Assembly: GCA_020466095.1 (NCBI GenBank)
Contig: CM035808.1
Location: forward strand, 27,178,151 to 27,242,150
DNA: 64,000 nucleotides
Direction: 5' to 3'
Source: Chlorops oryzae
Lineage: Eukaryota > Arthropoda > Insecta > Diptera > Chloropidae
Shown here: one piece after another, positions 22,085 to 36,054 of the stretch
Numbering within the stretch: the first letter of the stretch is position 1
Layout: each line of letters opens with the position of its first letter
Notes under the pieces: generated by a model
The model's database searches: none
Seen by the model: the letters and a program-made list of their open reading frames with translations, nothing else
Told to the model about the DNA's origin: nothing
Program-made: the position numbers and the translations under genes

Positions 22085-25000
22085 GTCATCATTGATGATA
22101 TAACAAAAAACTGGTCATTTGAGCTTTTCAAAACTAACAAATATGGCTACATAGATTTCCATTTAAGGTGATTACCATTCAGAAGCTAGAAGTGCCACTG
22201 AGCATAGCTATAAACAAAAGTTTTACGGTAAACTCGTCCAAAATTATTTGTAGACTCTCTGCACAAACTTAACAGAAAAAAAATAGCAGCTCTAGCCGTG
22301 CAACCCAGAGTCATCGTCAGCAAGGAGTGCGCCAAAGTAATTAACGGCTGCATTGCATGTAAAATGCAATTTGCCGTTGAAATAGTTTCTCCTTGTCACA
22401 ATAATAGTGCCACGCAATCGGGCCGTGAAAAAATCCAGCGCACTGAAAACTTTGAAAGTTCATTCTGAAAAGTTAACCCGAATCTAATGCGTAGGAAGGG
22501 TCCACGAGTGTTCTTAATGGGGCAAGGAAAGAACAATGTATGCTTCTACTTCCGAAAGAAAAACACTTTCACAAATCAGCGGATTTCATTTAATTTGGGA
22601 AGCTCAGTTTTAAACTACCAGCGCACACAGTTCACTGCGTTTGCTGCCCCAAATATAGTCTTAACTTAAGTCCTTCGCGTCGTCATTGGCCAAAAAAGGC
22701 ATGTAAAACAGGAACTTTTTGGGTGTTGTGTTTTCTCGATAACCAAACTGTGTAGCATAACTTCTGCCTCGCTTACTCGTTGAACCATTTCAAGCAGGGT
22801 CGTAGGCAAGAATTTGTGTCAGGGAGATGGATTTCTATTAAGTACAATTAACCAAACACAAAAAGATCGAACGCTGTTTCTCACTTCTTTCCTTTCTTCA
22901 GGGTTGCAGACATTTTTTCATATCACCACACTCAACTTAAGTGACATGACTTCACATAGGCAGCACCAAAAAACCTTACATCCTGACAATCCAGCTTATT
23001 TTATATTTTGTGTAGAAGCACGGAATGATTTATGGGGAAATACGCATAAAAGCGAACGCTTTTCCGAACCAAAAACCAAAAAATTTCGATTGGCTGTCAT
23101 AAATCAGTTTGAAACGGTTTTCGACTTTAAACTAGCAATTTTAAATCCTTTTCAATTTCAAATCATTGGGTCATTTTGATGGATTGAGTCTGGAAACGAA
23201 GACTGATGGCCGCAATCCACTTAAGAAACGCTCAATAACTCGTACCTTGGTTCAACGGTCACGTAGAATTTCTAAGATTAAGCGACTTAAAGCTTAAGCC
23301 TTTGGAAACGGTACACATTTCTTTAAATCATCATCAAAGGGTTAAAGTTCAATTGCCTCTGTGTGATTAAATTTCGGCGGTAAAAAATTCTTTGCATTGC
23401 TATTTAAAGTTCTACTTTTCACGTAGCATTTTCGTGACTCAAGGTCATTTGGCGTGTCGTGACTTGAAATCAAAATTTCACTTTTCGCATTAATGAAAGT
23501 GAAACTTTAATCGCATGAGAGGAATATATTCTATTCACATGAACATGAAATTATTGCTCACGGTATTTTTTTTTCGCCTGTAGAAAGTTTCATTTTGGCC
23601 TCGCTTCAGCTTTCAAATGCATGTTTTGTTGGAATGCTTTTGACACTATTGACCTTGACATGCAGTTTAAGACTCGTAAAACCATGTGATGAATATTTTT
23701 GGAGTCCATAGAACACTTTCATTCGCAGCATACCCGAATTTTGCTTGCGAGGATTTCGAAGAGTCTTATAAAAAAGCCTTCACCTGCCAGTGAGACTTTC
23801 TCATTCGTGGCAAACGTAAACGATTTACGGTCGCAAAGGAAGTTAAGCAAATAGTCTTCTTCCATTCGCAATCCGAGGCAACCACACAGAGATCATAGTT
23901 TGTATGTAAGTGATCCTAGAGCAGATTACTATTCGAATACTTATTTTATGATGCAGCATGCAATCATGGCAATCGTGAACGTTTCCATGGGTAGGAAACG
24001 TGTTCCAGGGTATTGGGAATCTTTCACGATGGCAACGTTCAGTGGAAATATTTTTGAAAATAAATAAGGCCAAAAAGGAAATGCTGCAAAGTTTTTCATA
24101 TCCAACCGAAATGATAAACACCTGATCCAAACAGTTTCACGAGCGAGAACAGCTATACGAACACAGGTGATTGCATACATGAAACACACACAGTGATGCA
24201 GTCAATGCCGGGAAGAGCGTTGAACATAGAAATATTTAAGCGCGAATGGTCTCTGAAAATGCCATGTCATATTTGAATTATGATTATGATGCGAGGTGCA
24301 GGCAGCATGAGTGGCTTTAAATGTCTTCTTGTCATTTTCGAGAATTTTTTGTGTGAATTATTTAAGCCATGTTTGCAAACATTTTTATAAAAGTTGTGAA
24401 CAAACGATCGTGTATTGGGGAATATTTTGTCGCAATATGTGCACTATTGTGTGTGTGCATCAAAAGTGTGATTCCTTGTGTAATTTAAGCTAATGACTAT
24501 AATAATGACAATTAAGTTCTCGGGGGGGAAAGCATCAAACATGCAATGTAATTCCCGTAAAACTCCTGCATTTGAACGATGATTGCTAAATATTTAATAA
24601 TTAAATTTAAGTAGCTTTGTTATTAATATTTAATAATCCATGAGTATTTCTACAAATGAAATAAATCAATATATGTGTCCATTAAATAATTTCTATGAAT
24701 CCTCCGTATGACGTTAAATAAGCGAATTAAAGTGAAATGAATTCAATACAAAATTTTATTATAAGTAATAAAACAAATAGTTACTCTGAGTCATCAGTGT
24801 GGACTTTTAAGCGGGTATTGAGTGTTTATATTTAGGCAAGGTGAGTACAATCGGGGAAATTCAATTTTTCATGCCCTGATAAGGAAAATAATTCTATTGA
24901 AAGCGACACACGTCAAATTTTCCTTTCAAGATTGGCAAATCAGATAAATTTCTTAATTACGAGTATTATTAAAGGCGAAAGACTTGGTAAGGAACTTGAT

Positions 25001-25437
25001 TTTGGTTTTGTTAACAGAAAGGCCCAACAGTTTCCATAATTTTGACATTAGAAGTTTTTAGGATTTTAATTCTGCAAACCGAAACAGCGACATATAATGT
25101 CGTCCAAGCCAGTGATAAATTTCTTTCTTCTCCACAATCTCTCAAGGGATAGTCATAATTCAAATTCACTTCATGGCCTTCGACATTTATGGATGGAGAA
25201 GGTCAGAATTAATGATAGATAATGATTCATAAATCAAAGTTCTGCCCAAATGAGCGGCAGATAAGGTCGAAGAGATTTTCCTCTTCTTGCAAAAGAATGG
25301 TTCTTATGAAAGCTGGATAGCCTATACGACATGATATATTGTGTGGATGTATGCAATCTCAATGAAAACTTCCCTGTAGTAATTCCGACTGCTCTCCCAT
25401 TACACCCAGTCATATGTATGGCAGCGCAATCTTTTCT

Positions 25438-25441
<4 letters not shown>

Positions 25442-25476
<35 letters not shown>
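25442..25476. repeat. (CT)n microsatellite
   Basis: About 17 CT units, followed by further CT-rich sequence to about 25535. The hydrophobic L-S-L-S frame read across it is an artefact of the repeat. Confidence 0.95.
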
Positions 25477-25484
<8 letters not shown>

Positions 25485-26379
25485 GTATCTTCTTTCTTCT
25501 CTTTTCTCTTCTTCTCTCTCTCGCTGTCTCTCTCTTAGTATCTCCCTTTCAGTTTTCCAGCTTGAGTCTTAAATTTTGAGTTGTTGTAAAAACTAACTGC
25601 TTTCATGTTTAAATAGTCGAAGATTAGAGGTCGTTTGCGTGATAAGGAAAAATGGATCACAAAACGTAACCTTCTCCTCTCATCCGCACTTAGACTAGAC
25701 CTATTGTGGATATTAGGATCTTATCGATTAATGGATTATAGATAAATCACCGTTAATTTCGAATAGAGATCCTCCGAGTACTACATTTCATAAAATTTTC
25801 CCAGGGTTGTATTATATCCTCGCATTGATTTCGTCACGTTCAATTTGCGTGACTTGCAGATGATTTTGTTCCCTTCGTAATAGAAGTTAATTTATGAATT
25901 GTGCTTTCTGATTTAGTGTTTTGGATGATTGTCTAAATCAACTGTTAACGAACTGATTTATATTCATTTCTATTTGAAGACGATTCAAACAAGTTTTCTT
26001 GTGACGTCTTAGGAAATTGACTACTTCAAGAAATGATGAATTACATACTCAACTTGATGACTATGGAATAAGAAAATTATGTAATTTTCAGTTTCTTAGA
26101 AATGCTTCCTTCCTTTGGGTTTTCATACGCAGACATTAAAATAGTATCCAACGCAAAAAGCGTCTCTTCTTTTTTGGGAAAATGTTCATAAATGTTTTGA
26201 TGCGTAATATATTTCATATAATGTATACAATGTAATGAACTAAATTGAACATTGATCCATGAACATGAAGAGCAGCTGAAAAATAATTTAATGATCCTCT
26301 TTAGGTTTGCAGATCAACCGGTTTGATTGAGTACCACTGTGATCCTATCGCTAAGATCAGTTTTTAGATGCACGCTTTG

Positions 26380-28513
26380 TCAACTGTTAAGGTCTTTGGT
26401 ATTTATCGATAGTAAGTCGGGCTGATGATCCGCTCGTGAGAGATGCTTTTGTGGATCTTTATTCTCTCTGTTGGTTATATGATGATTCTTTGAAGGCCAC
26501 CTTGGTATTTGTGAAACTTTCGTTTGCTTTGGCACAATAATGTTTGATTCCTCTGAAAATAACAAAAAGAGCGTATCAGAACGTATCTCTCCCATATTGG
26601 ATTTCGTTTTGATCGCGTTATTTGAGAGCAGAAAAGGTTTATGCGCAGATCAGGAGGGGTCCTTTCAAAGAGTAACTTTTAGTAAGGAAGCATTCCCCAT
26701 ACACTGAGCGACAACATTAAAGCTCCAGCCTTGGGATTACTAAGCTGTTCATTTTCGCTTAGTGTAGTAAAGAGTATTCCGCTTTTCTTCAGGAATACTA
26801 CCATTACAAAAAGTATACACCTTGAAATCTATGCATAGTTGAGTGGGTACTAACGATGAGCAAAGTAAAATACCAACCTTGTGTGTAAGTCGAGCCTCGA
26901 GTCGAACTCTCCTTGCTTATGTATGTAATAAGATAACTTCCGTCTTTGACCAGCAAATTCGTACAAATTTGAACACGTTTCCCCTCTCCATTCTTCTCGA
27001 TACTTTGACGTTCATCGTGACGATGAACGTCGGCGTCTGCTTTACATTCGGCGCCACCGATGCTTGTGCTACGGACAAATGTCTCGGAATTGACCATCGG
27101 TCGTTGTTCCTTTACATCTCGCGGAGCCAGGTGTTCATGGTGGGTGCAATCTTTGTAATTCTTCGAGAATTTATTGAAGCAGCACGCGGCGACGGCAAAA
27201 AGAATTCCAATAGTTAACATTCCAAGGGCCATTATACCAATTACGGCTGTGAAATTTTCCTCCAAGAGCCATGGATCTTTTGAAGCAGAACCCCCAATTA
27301 ATAGATCGATCTGGGCTGAGTCCATTCCGACTGCGTTTTTAGCTACGCACGTGTATACACCTTCATCGCTCTCGTCCATGGGAAATATCGTTATACGTGA
27401 TATGAGAATTTTGTTGCCCACATTTTTGGATGAGAGTTCCTCGTGTTGGTGGTGAATTTGGATACGATTGGTAATGTACGAAGGACTATCAAGTATACTT
27501 TGTTTGTTATAGTTCCACAAAATGTGTGTATTTTGGGACGCACGTACGCGGCAAATGAGTGTACTTCTCTCACTTGATGCAGTGGCAGATGCTTCCCTTG
27601 TGACCAAAAGTACTTTGGGCTTGCAAGCGAATGTCTCCGAATTATACTCATTCCAAAGCGTACTTCGCATATGAGCTGGATAATGGCATGATGTAGGTGG
27701 GGTATAAAGATTCCATTGTATCACAAAGTCGCGGAATGGTTGTAAATTACAAGAGCAATTCCATGGATTATGGTCCAGTGACAAAGCTGTTAAGCGTTCC
27801 AATTTCTCGAAACTCTCCTTTCTCAGAAACCTCAAGCGATTTTCATCAAGGTAAATCTGAGAGAGCAACGGAAGATTCATGAAAACTAGCGTTGCAACGT
27901 GCGATAGGCGATTACCTCGCAGCTCGATTCTATGTAAATGACCTAAATCCTGAAAGACACCATCTGAAAGCGATTCGAGCAGATTATTGTTGAGCAGAAT
28001 CGCACGAACTTTGACCAAATGATGAAATTGATTTTCTTCCAGCATTCGCAAGAGATTATTCGACAAGTCCAATTCGATAAGTATCTGCAGATCCGCAAAG
28101 CTTTCCCTGTCAATCTTTTGCAAGGAAGAATTCCTCACATAGAGCTTGTGCAGATTCTGTAGGTTCGAATTACAAAAAATATTCGGTTCCATGCTTGTAA
28201 TATGATTATGGGAAAGATCGAGTACTTGGACTTCGGGGCTGAGATAATTCGGGATTGTGAACAAGCTCGAGTTCTTGCAGTCCGCAGTTTTCTTGCCAGA
28301 ATTCCATTTGCAGTGACAGCTGCCGCATTCCATTAGCCAGTCCGCGTGGGTGATTTCCGCTAAGACCAGACTTGCGAAGATTGACAAGGCCGGAGTCAAG
28401 TAGATCCGTTGTGTAACGACTGTGCTTTTACTTTTTCGATTGTGGGAATAATTCTTGTCATAGGCCTGCACTTTTTTCTTGATTATAACATTACTTGGAA
28501 TTGATGCGTTCAT
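26380..28513 (-). CDS. Kekkon-family LRR and Ig transmembrane receptor (Kek4-like)
   Basis: A neuronal or epithelial single-pass receptor; Kekkons of flies are transmembrane adhesion proteins, and Kek1 inhibits the EGF receptor. I model two coding exons: 28513-26878 and 26552-26380, 602 residues in all. The donor CAAG|GTTGGT and acceptor TTATTTTCAG|AG match in phase, turning the split codon into Glu546. Open-frame sequence past 26878 is intron read-through. The start at 28513 has the good fly context ACAATG; earlier in-frame codons lack ATG, and an acceptor (ATTACAG|ACC at 28606) shows an upstream non-coding exon. From the N-terminus: a late hydrophobic signal segment (about 38-53), cysteine-rich LRRNT (63-79, with the Kekkon hallmark CKWNSGKKTADC), about six LRRs (94-250), LRRCT starting NPWNCSC (249-297), one C2 Ig domain (C321, W333, C389 in DEGVYTC), a membrane segment (about 421-445), and a tail of about 155 residues. 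The short tail and the LRRNT recall Kek4, but that paralogue assignment is from memory. Confidence 0.9.
26553..26877 (-). other. Last intron of the kek gene
   Basis: The 325 bp intron has the donor GTTGGT and a textbook polypyrimidine tract before its 3' CAG. It divides the codon after Tyr-Thr-Gln. It separates the membrane and proximal tail exon from a hydrophilic 56-residue C-terminal exon rich in Lys, His, Asn and Pro. Confidence 0.8.
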
Positions 28514-28606
28514 TGTTATGGGTCTAGTTCGTTTTATGCAAGAAAGAATTTTCCATCTTGGAGCGATTAAAGTCTTCGTACTTTCCACATTGATGCATTC
28601 AATGGT

Positions 28607-31600
28607 CTGTAATGACAGCGGGTTTTGTTAGCAAGCGAGGATTTAAAGGGTGGGTTTATAGAACACTATGGACAATGACTCCGTACTGCATGGTGTACTG
28701 GAAATGAAAACATTTGTGGGCATCATTGGATGGATCTTATGCATCAGGAGATTCCAACATTGATCCATTGGTGGAAAAAAAGTCCAGAAGAGTCTGGAGG
28801 GCTAAGTTGTAAGTATTAAAGGAATGTTTCCGCATGTGTAAGGAAGCAATGAGAAGCACCAAACCAAGTATCGATTTATTTTCATTACACAGATTAAGAA
28901 CGGAGCTGCTTGTTTGGATTCAGTAAATATTATTGGTTTGGTTTTTTGACTGGAATCAGTCCTTGTCAGAAAGAAGAATATAAAATAGAAATTATTGAAG
29001 TACTTTCCAGGTACTTTTGCCAGAGTCTTGGGGTGCTTGTGGTAAAGAGTTTTTTTTTTTAGTAATGCAGCATTTTAATCACGTTTTGGGACTTTTCTGA
29101 AGCAGTCATTTGAGCTTGTTCAAAAGGATAGCATAAAAAGCAATAAAAACGGACCAAGACGAAGTCACGGCTCATTGATTGTCAATAGCCAAAATAAAAG
29201 TAAAAACATTTCCTTCGTAGGAATTTCTCGAAATTCCAACACAAATAAAAACCAGATTAATTATCAATTAATTTAATCTTCCCACTTTTGACGCTTCGAA
29301 ATCCGTAGCAGTCCTTTTTGTTAAACATGTTTAGGTTCGCACCAAGTTCGTACAAAATAGCTGCGAGGAATCGATATGCGTGATTTGTGTTTTTGTGTTT
29401 ACATAAAAAAGCAGCAAGGACCCTCGAGGGTTCGTAGGGCTGCCGCTAATGAGCATTGATAAGGAAATTAAATAATTTACTTTGTTCGATATGCAAGGGA
29501 CGGACGGAAATTGTTGTGTATTGTATTACAAGTAAAGGCTTTTATTGATTGTTTTTTAAAAGAGTTCACGTGTAATTTTCTTCTGCAATTATTATTTTTC
29601 CGCGATTTTTATTTAAAAAAAAAATAAAATAAAAATAACGAAAGTAATTTTTTAAGGCTCAATTTATTTGCACTGAACACATTTCAAGTTGAACGGTTTA
29701 TCAGCTTTCCTAGTCACTTCACTCAAGCTGATTCACTGATGTATGCAGCATACAGTATGTTTTAAGACCGAATGACTGAATATTATAGAAATTAGGTCTG
29801 TGATAATTTTTCATTTTCAAATGCTGATGGACAAACTTTTGCAGGAGTTGATCAGAGGAAAAATTACTGCAAAATATTGGACGAATGTCGATGGAATTTA
29901 AACTTTTGAGAAATTTTTCGTAAACATATTCGATTTACTGCAGCAAAAGTTCCATAAAATCTTTCCTCTTTGATGGATAGTTTTGCAGAACTGTTCCGAA
30001 AAGTTTCCCGTTGTTAATTTCTATAATTTTTATTATTTCTATTTATTTATTTCACTGCAGTCAAATTGGTTAGATTGATTTGGCATACAACGACTTTTTT
30101 GGTCATGATTCACTGCACTTTTTATTTATGAGTTAGAAAAACCTTCTTGTTGAATTCCTTTACTCATGCTTTAATTTGTTCCCCTTTTTCAACGGTATTT
30201 CTTAGAGTATTTGAAATTTCTTTGTAGTTTTATTTTAATTTCGGTAATGTGATTGACTATTTTGAAGATGTACTATACATCACAAGAATCGAATGCTTTG
30301 TCGCACCTTCGATTGGATTTCTTACGTACAGAATCGGAGAAAACACGAAAATAGTTTTGATTAGGAAAAATATATTTACGTCGAATTATGTAGGTAATAT
30401 TGTGGAATTCGTTCAATTTGTTTTATTTTATCAATACAATCAACATTTACACAATTTTATTTGTCAAATTCCTGATTGTCTTGAAGACAAAGATATTTTT
30501 AAGCCTTTTCCGACGATTTCACTCAAGAAGAAACAGACTAACGATGAAATTTAAATAGCCTATGGCGATATGCAAGAGGAGGCTAAGTCGAAATAAGTGA
30601 GAAATTAGCTAATGATTTTGAAGCTTTAAGGAAGTTAGTGCGCTGATGAGTACTCATTCTAATTTCATAAAATAATGATTTTTTAGGAAGTTATTTGCAT
30701 TTACTTATTAGCTTATGTATGTCCATATTTTAAAGAACTTATGCTTTAGAAACATCTTATATGCACTTAACTTGGATCACTCGTCCCGAATTTTCATTTT
30801 AAGTGTGAGTAAATTGAAAATTTACATATCGATAAAGCGCTTAAGTAAAAAATATTGAATATCTAGACAAACAAAAAACGACTTAATCTCATCTTCCATT
30901 TTGCCATAGACATAATTTCAAAATTCAGCGATTAAAGAGATCCGACAAGATATTGCCACGGGAGGGTTTGTGGAATCAGGTACAATTTGAAGCTTTAAAG
31001 TTTTCTCATTTCCGTTCACATTAATTTACATTTTTTTTGGGAGACAAAAAACAATAACAAAAGAAAAAATAAATAAATTGATTTGAAGAACCGGAAGTTT
31101 TAATATCCACAATTCGAGTCACTTAGTCGGTTTCATCGAACAACTTTCAAAATTCCACCGTAATATTCGTGGGTTGTCAACAGCTCACTCCTTGATTTGA
31201 ATTGCGCCGTCAGCGTGGATTGCTTCGCAAAAACTTTCCCTTAGGACTGATTTCGAAATGAATGTAGCCGGCAATTGAAAAATTTTTCAGATTTTTCTCG
31301 AACGACGATTCACTGAAGACTGGTGCTGTCCGAATTTTATTTATGTTTAAATATAAGGCCGACGGAATATCAAGTAAGAGAGATTGTAAAAGAGAGAGAG
31401 CGTTGACTAAAAAGTACTAAAATAGCTTAAGAGAGTCAGGGATACTTTAGTCAGCTGGCTTCGGAATTTATGCCTTGTCTCTTATTAACTTAGCTGTAGA
31501 GGAAAATTAGGGAAATTTCCATTGCCCGTTGTTCATAAAGAACTTTTTTTTAAAATCGGGTTTTCATTTTAAAAGGACAAAAAATCATATATTTTTTTTT

Positions 31601-34175
31601 TTGCAATTTTAAATTTAATAAGCATTGAAAAATGTTCATGAATTATTTAAAATAATTTGTTTTTCAAAGACTGGCCATTATCGAGCAAAATAGGTGCCTT
31701 AAAATACTTCTGGGATATACTTCTTAAAGCGCCTGGATCGCCGTATTTTATTTTAGAATTGTCAAAATATACAGCATTATATTTTCATGACGATAAGAAG
31801 TATAAAACTCTTCACTTCTTCAACTTTGTTCAACTTTGTAATTAGACGGCGTGTCTTTGTGTTAGTTCTATTTTTGTCCTCACGAGTAAATTGAATATCT
31901 GTAATGTTTTTGATAAAGATCTGTTTGTAGAATATATTCCAAAAGAGACTGTTCCCAAAATATACTAAGCAATCTACGTTGGAACAATAAACAAATGGAA
32001 CAGCGCTCAGTACAAATAGTAATAAGAGATACTTAATTTAGTAGTAGGTATTTTATGATTACACAAAATTGTTTTTTTTGTAATTTCTTCCTTGAACCCA
32101 TGATACTTTAATAATATCTTGGTAACTAAATTTGCTCCTCCCCAGTGTAAAAGAGAGAATAACTACAACATCCACATAAGAGTAAATTAAATTGAAGTGC
32201 ACACAACTCTTTAGCCATTGATCACTTTCCAACAAGTTTTGACGCGATTAAATGCTGTGCCACTTATGAATGACAATCAATGATAAAGTTCAACCAGGCG
32301 TTGCTCGTTGTAGCAGCTCGAAATTTTTATCATGTAGAAAACTCTGACGCTTCGAAACATCTTTGTTGAGTGGTGTTGCAACTGCCGCATTCAATATTCA
32401 CACAAAAGCCAAGTGAAACATTTGAACTTTTCGATGATGGGCAGCAAAAACTTTCCAAGTCGTTTCTAGTGCAACTATTGTGCACAAAAACGAAGAAGAG
32501 TTTTGTCTATCATAAGCTGCAACTTTGGCGAAACTGTGATGTAATGTATAACACACCCAAGAGCAGAGCTCATTGAACACTATACATGTCTAATGTTGTA
32601 ACATATAATTATCCTTTTGAAAGATTACAATCTTCGCTAACAAGGCGACCCATTATTTGTATTAGTATCACGCCCATTTGGTGAAAAAATTCGGATCAAC
32701 GAACTGCCATTCAATTCGTATTAAAACATATCGCGAAACTTTAATGGTGTTTGCTTGTTCAATGTAAGACAGTTTGAACAAGTCTATTTTATATGCCATG
32801 AATTACACGTGTTCTCTACGTTGTCGGGACAATTTGCTAACGACTTTGTGCAGTTTAATCTTTTGGCCTCGATTTCTTCATGTTTATTGTATTATCGAAC
32901 TTTTTCAATTTAAACTTTTGCATATGTCATGTCTTAATTGTTTTACATGGTTCAAAGCATACACGGATACGCTCTTAAGCAAGGTTTTTGTAAATAGGCA
33001 AGCAGAATGGGGAAATCCGCTAAACAAGTCCAAATAAATACCATGTTCGCAGAAACACAAGCTCAATTAGACTTTTCGAATTACGAATACGGCAACCACG
33101 CGCCGTAATGATAGGCACACAATTGCAAAAGGAAATGGAAGAAAAGAAAATACTTATCGTAAAAGCAGTTCAAACGAAAGCAATAACAATTTGTAAAGGA
33201 TAATAAAAATGAAAAAAAAAAAAAACGTAATGAAATAAAAAAATGTTAATCTTTCCAACGGAAAGAAATGTAGACACATTCTCCTTACTCTTTTCAGACA
33301 CACTGAAAGATAAAATCGCATGAGCTCAATGAACGAGGAAGGCCATGAAGCATTTATAGTCTCGACATGGTGTGGTAAAAACCAAATGACGTGCCAGTCT
33401 TCCTTTGAAGACCATCAAAAGCATGGTTTAAATTGAACTTCGTTTATTTGTGGCGTCCCAAGCGTAGGCGTTCGTTCGGAATACACGCTTGCACACCCAC
33501 ATGTGGTTCGGCGTGGACAGGCAGCTTGCTAATATTAAAAAATCGACTGCCATTTCGTTGATTTAGTCTCCTGGAAGGCGACTAACTCTTCTGGAACACA
33601 CGCTGGCATCCGGTGTGAAATCAACTTAATTGCCAGTTTCGCGCTTGGCGCGTTTATTTTGAGTGAAAACGAGACCAGGAAACGAAAATTCCGTGGGTTG
33701 ATAAAAAATAACTTGATGGCGTTTTTAGATTCCTATGGGATTTTTTTTAGATCGTTTTTGTTGTTTAAACGTTGGCTCAAAGTGGCAGAAGGAATATTTG
33801 ACATTTAACGCGATTTTAATTAAACGGCCCAATGATTTTGCTGCTGGTATTTTTTATGGTATTTTAAGGCAAAATTTAAATGATTTGCTAGATTTATTTT
33901 CCGTAGCGAGTTTGGCGTAATGTATTGAATCAGCTAGTTTAATCAGTTACCTGGCCAGAGGGCCTAACTGTCTATATACAAAAAATAAATTCATTTTAAA
34001 ACGGAAAAGGTACTCGGAGGATACTTTATCACTCGCATACGGGTTAAACGACCAACAAAGTGGCTATTGACAATTGATTGAGTGGTAATTACCTATCACA
34101 GTCCCCACTAGACTTCTACAAGAGGCGACTCCCAAGATCAGGCAGAGATGGACCTACACAGTTCTACAGTTCCTA
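28607..34175. other. Intergenic or 5' intron of kek, no supported exon
   Basis: Because the kek coding exon begins with a splice acceptor, at least the start of this stretch should be intron on the minus strand, with the first exon further right. I could not identify that exon. Frames on the plus strand (for example 30249-30554) have no domain and lie in very AT-rich sequence. Confidence 0.5.
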
Positions 34176-36054
34176 CCCTAGTGGCACCGGTTGTTACATA
34201 AGGCATTATGCAACGCTTATGAAACAAATGCATAGTTTCAAAGTGATCACTGAGATGTTACTGTAACGCTTATGGAATCAAAAAAGCCCAAGAGGCGGAG
34301 CCTGTTGCAACTAAATTTATAGTTGCATAAGGAAGTTACAAAAACCTTAGTTGTAACAAACTGAAAATATAATTCTGGCTTTAAAAATATAATTCTGGGT
34401 TTTGGTTATAAAAACTTTCGTTATGAAACTAAAAAGGAGTATTTTAATAAGGAAGTGGTTGCAAAAGTGTTTCAAAATTTTTCTAATTTATTTTGCTTTT
34501 ATGAATGACAGAAACCAAATACATAGTGTGAATGCTTTCATGTTATGAAAATGTATAATTGAAATTTCGACTTTCCTCAAACCAAAACTAAGGTGCCCTT
34601 AAAGATATATGGTGAAATCTAACATTCTACCCCTTATATTTTTCACGCGCCCTCGATCAAATAAATATTATGATGTTTTATTCATAACTTAATACCTATA
34701 CGCATAAATTTTTCTTGTTTAGAAAAAGTGTGGTTATGGAATGTCATTAGCAGAGCACCTAAAAGTATGCAAAGTTAAAACCTTAGAGAATTCTCTGATG
34801 CACGAATAACGTGACCAAGCTCGAAAAATAACTTTCATGAGGCTAAGTCCGGAATTTAGTTTTAGAAAATCATAGTCTGATGCATGCAATTCAGGTTTGC
34901 AACGAAATTATTTATTCATACGACGAAAATATGATGACATATTTTTCAAAACGAATTCGAAGACAATCATTGTCGAATTCAAAATCATAATAAAGTTCTC
35001 AATTGGGGACTGCAACGAATGGTCACTCTTTGCATATATTAAGAAATTTATCGCAGAACGCAGATGGACCAACATGTAGGCAAGCTTGAGACAGGAGAAT
35101 CGTGACATAGTGGGCCTGGGAATTTTATCTTAAAAGAGAAATATTGATAAATTCTCAAATTTTCTATTTTAAAATTACAACAAAACAAAAACGATAGGAA
35201 TTTTTCTTTATATTTTATGGGGAGTTATTAATGAAGATAAACTTTGGATATAAGGTCCAAAGATTAAAATCATAGACCCACTATAACACGTTTCTCCTGG
35301 CCTGAACCATAAATGAGTTGTTGCGCGACAACGCATTAAGTCTACAGTACTTTTCTTCCAATTCTCAGACAAATGTAGTTTTATTTTTCAAGGATTTCAG
35401 ACATTTATGTCTCGCCAAATTTCAAGTTTATGGCCAGGTACTATTTTCATTAAGCCACACATGCTTGCATATATGAGCGTTCGTCTCTGTCGTATCTAGG
35501 ACAGCTGATCAATGTGCAATTTATTACTTTTTTCTTTCGGTGTGGGATAAAAACAACTCCAAGATGTCTTTTTGCATCGTACAGACTAGAAAGAGCGTTC
35601 ATTAAACTCCATATTTAATACCAAACTTCTGTTCAATTTTCACTAGACATAACCATAAACAGCTGTGTTTATAAAAATTGACTTATTTCTTGACCCTTAT
35701 AATATGCTTTTGGAATATTTTAAGAGTCAAAAAAGCATTTTTTCGGAAGCATACTTATTACTTCAATAATTGTTACATAAACAGCTTTGCAACCTATTTG
35801 CAACTTACAAAGTGGAAGTTCCGAAGAGAAGTTACTGAAACTATTTTAAAACATCATAGCTCCACCCATTTTGACACAAAAAGTTCATGCAATTAAATTT
35901 AGTTTTTCAAACCGCTTGTGTAACTTAAGTAGTTGTTCATAACAACTTTGCATCATCTATGCAACTGAGCATGTTTTTTGAAACGTCTATGCACCCCTTA
36001 TGCAACAAGAATAATTTTTTTTCCTTTAAAAGATGTTACAATGTGCCACTAGGG
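34176..36054. mobile_element. TIR element, CCCTAGTGGCAC ends, TA duplication
   Basis: The 1879 bp element begins CCCTAGTGGCAC and ends GTGCCACTAGGG, a perfect 12-bp inverted repeat, followed on both sides by a TGTTACAT/ATGTTACA motif a few bases in. The flanking dinucleotide is TA on both sides (34174-34175 and 36055-36056). Subterminal TATGCAAC-type words are repeated: ATTATGCAACGCTTATG on the left; CTATGCAACTG and CTTATGCAACAAG on the right. The interior is AT-rich with no long coding frame, so this is a non-autonomous copy. The TA duplication is compatible with the Tc1/mariner group, but the ends are not those of the mariner in this window. Confidence 0.78.

Larger units (their letters stand above)
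21491..26379. other. Intergenic, one MITE and one CT microsatellite
   Basis: No gene is supported. The frame at 22814-23179 (121 codons, plus) has no domain and starts on GTG. The hAT-type MITE at 21841-22084 and the (CT)n tract at 25442-25476 are listed separately. The right end is the 3' flank of the kek gene; I see no AATAAA on the minus strand close after its stop. Confidence 0.55.

Noticed and set aside
25331..25579. An S-L-rich frame over the CT tract.
   Set aside because: Created by the (CT)n microsatellite.
26843..27882. Plus-strand frames opposite the kek gene.
   Set aside because: Shadows of the LRR/Ig coding sequence; no domain of their own.
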